Shown piece by piece: positions 4,632 through 6,154 of a stretch of DNA of 6,154 nt. The stretch comes from Candidatus Moranbacteria bacterium CG_4_9_14_3_um_filter_42_9 (GTDB lineage Bacteria > Patescibacteriota > Minisyncoccia > Moranbacterales > UBA2206): contig PFVN01000042.1 in assembly GCA_002790635.1 (NCBI GenBank), positions 1 to 6,154 on the forward strand, written 5' to 3'. Each line of letters begins with the position of its first letter. Position 1 is the first letter of the stretch. The position numbers were made by a program, and so were the translations under genes. The notes under the pieces are model-generated. The model saw only the letters and a program-made list of their open reading frames with translations, was not told the origin of the DNA and searched no databases.

Positions 4632-6150
4632 AGAACAATCAACAACCGAAGTTATCAAAAAACCTGAGGCGCAAGAAAATCCCGAAGCCATACAAAGCAT
4701 TGAATCGCCCGAAGAGTTACGCCAACAAATACTGAGCGAATCAGAAGGGGAAGCAGAGGGTTTTAAGAAAGAGGGAAGTGAAGAGCTTGCACAAGCTGAA
4801 GCCAGAGCGGCCGCAGAAGGCTTGGTAATTGATAGTGAAGACAGCACAGCGCTTTTGGGCCTGAATCAGGAAGCAGATAAGGCCAGAGCTGTATTGGCGG
4901 CCGAAACTGGTATCGGTATTAAATCTCAAGAAGTAAATTCCTTGGTGGGTAGTGAAAAAAATCCCCAAGCGAATACAAATTCAGAGCCAACATTCGACGA
5001 GGCTCAGGAAAAAAGAAAAGAAGAATTTTTTAAAGATATGCGTGAGGCGAGGGAAGATGCTGAACGAAGATTTCAAATATTTAAAAATGAATTTGAGGAA
5101 TGTAATAAAAGAATATCAGAGTTAGAAGAAAAAATTGAAACGATAAAATCAAGTTTCATTAGAAGATTATTTAGCAATAAGGAGGTTAAAAAACTTGGGT
5201 TAGATCTGGCTTTGGTCAAGATGGATGCAGATCATAGCACATATAGAATGGAATCAGAGACCGACTCTATTACTAATTTTGATAAAATCTTGGAAGAGGA
5301 AGTGGCCTTAAAAGCACTAAAACAACAGGAAGAGGCATTTTTATTGGAGCAAGAGCAAAGGGAAGCTGATGAAAGAGCGAGAAGCGTAGAAAATTTAATG
5401 GAAAAAAACAATTGTTTTTTTATTCATTCAATCGCGCATCTTGGGCATTATAAACCAAGCGAAAACAATAAGAGCATTTCTGCCGAGCTTGATTTTGTGA
5501 GTCAAGTCGAGGTAGTAGCCGGAATTCAACCTACGGTATCCGCCTCAACGATCCGACCCGATACTATGGATGGTATTTTTGGAGGCAATCGCTGGGGAAT
5601 ATTTCTTAAAGGTGGTAAAGTTTTGGGGGGAGAAGAAGATGACATGGGAACAGTTGCAAGTAAAAAATTCGAAAGATCCGGAATTAGAGGGACAAAACCT
5701 GAAGATATCGAAAAAGCTATTTCTCGTCCAAATAGTCCAACAAATTTATCAAAGGATGATTATTATTCGACCGATCCTTATGGGCAAAAAGTATTATCGA
5801 AAAGAAGCGGCGGTTACAATGAACTTGCGGTTAAAAATCCCGAAGTCGCGGGTATTTATTTAACATACGATGTTTTAGAGGCTCCTTCAAGTGAAAATTT
5901 TCAGAATAATGGAAGGGCGAGTTACGATTCTTGGTGGGAAGAAGTAGGAAAAGTAAAAAAAATGAATCTTCCATTATATATTTTAACACGTAATAACCAT
6001 GTTTATGGCATTTCCAACGTCGATATGAAGGCTAGAAAATTTGACGTATTGCCAGAGGTGACTCCACAAGACGTAATAGACGGAGGGGGAATTTCCGCAA
6101 GCGATAGAGCTGTAATGTTAAGCAATCAATCAAAAAATCTCAAACTGTAA
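4624..6150 (+). CDS. Large coiled-coil protein with unrecognised C-terminal domain
   Basis: A 508-residue protein of unknown function, ending in TAA four bases before the window edge. Residues 1-120 are acidic, rich in Glu, Ala, Ser and Gln, and probably disordered. Residues about 124-180 and 220-262 are charged heptad-like helices (for example ERRFQIFKNEFEECNKRISE), expected to form coiled coils. Residues about 263-495 look globular: FFIHSIAHLGHY (265-276), a glycine- and aromatic-rich stretch GIFGGNRWGIFLKGG (317-331), GGYNELAVKNPEVAGIYL (396-413) and LPLYIL (449-454). No signal peptide or transmembrane segment is seen. The style recalls hypothetical proteins of Patescibacteria; no catalytic motif could be assigned. 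The ATG at 4624 is preferred, with AAAAGG close upstream. A GTG directly before it (4621) would add one residue. It overlaps the 53-residue gene and shares its promoter. Confidence 0.85.
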   Translation: MLEEQSTTEVIKKPEAQENPEAIQSIESPEELRQQILSESEGEAEGFKKEGSEELAQAEARAAAEGLVIDSEDSTALLGLNQEADKARAVLAAETGIGIKSQEVNSLVGSEKNPQANTNSEPTFDEAQEKRKEEFFKDMREAREDAERRFQIFKNEFEECNKRISELEEKIETIKSSFIRRLFSNKEVKKLGLDLALVKMDADHSTYRMESETDSITNFDKILEEEVALKALKQQEEAFLLEQEQREADERARSVENLMEKNNCFFIHSIAHLGHYKPSENNKSISAELDFVSQVEVVAGIQPTVSASTIRPDTMDGIFGGNRWGIFLKGGKVLGGEEDDMGTVASKKFERSGIRGTKPEDIEKAISRPNSPTNLSKDDYYSTDPYGQKVLSKRSGGYNELAVKNPEVAGIYLTYDVLEAPSSENFQNNGRASYDSWWEEVGKVKKMNLPLYILTRNNHVYGISNVDMKARKFDVLPEVTPQDVIDGGGISASDRAVMLSNQSKNLKL

Positions 6151-6154
6151 TTAA

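Noticed and set aside
1..6154. CRISPR array, transposase or phage integrase
   Set aside because: No regularly spaced repeats and no such protein motifs were seen on either strand.

Overview
The window looks like a piece of a bacterial chromosome using the standard code: TGA ends at least two of the genes. Two things suggest a member of the candidate phyla radiation (Patescibacteria, Parcubacteria-like): the long acidic coiled-coil 'hypothetical' protein at the right end, and the tRNA without an encoded CCA. This is an inference from general look and is not proven by a marker gene.

Left two thirds (1-4006), all on the minus strand. In transcription order: a 62-residue GDCCVxC-type protein (4006-3818), two paralogous DUF2769-like proteins (3799-3518 and 3391-3161), a gluconate 2-dehydrogenase subunit 3-like protein (3090-2500), a GMC-family FAD oxidoreductase overlapping it (2519-957), and a D-2-hydroxyacid dehydrogenase-like gene that runs off the left edge (929-1). 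A good sigma70-type promoter (-35 TTGACT, -10 TATGAT, 16-bp spacer) sits just before the first gene. Three very cysteine-rich small proteins thus precede a flavodehydrogenase pair. The GMC protein has a C-x5-C-x3-C motif like the 3Fe-4S site of FAD-dependent glucose dehydrogenase, yet its small subunit has no twin-arginine signal and no cytochrome c gene is visible. A cytoplasmic oxidation of a sugar, polyol or aldonate, with a 2-keto/2-hydroxy acid step by the last gene, is a reasonable but unproven reading.

Middle (4007-4469), no protein gene. It holds the operon promoter, an inverted repeat, an intact tRNA-Gln(UUG) on the minus strand, a 54-nt truncated tRNA-Gln-like remnant upstream of it, a short direct repeat, a small hairpin and a plus-strand promoter.

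Right third (4470-6150), plus strand and visibly more A+T-rich. A 53-residue basic protein overlaps the start of a 508-residue protein by 8 nt. The latter has an acidic N-terminal region, coiled coils and an unrecognised globular C-terminal domain. The strand switch, the composition change and the tRNA remnant coincide, so the tRNA locus may be an old junction.
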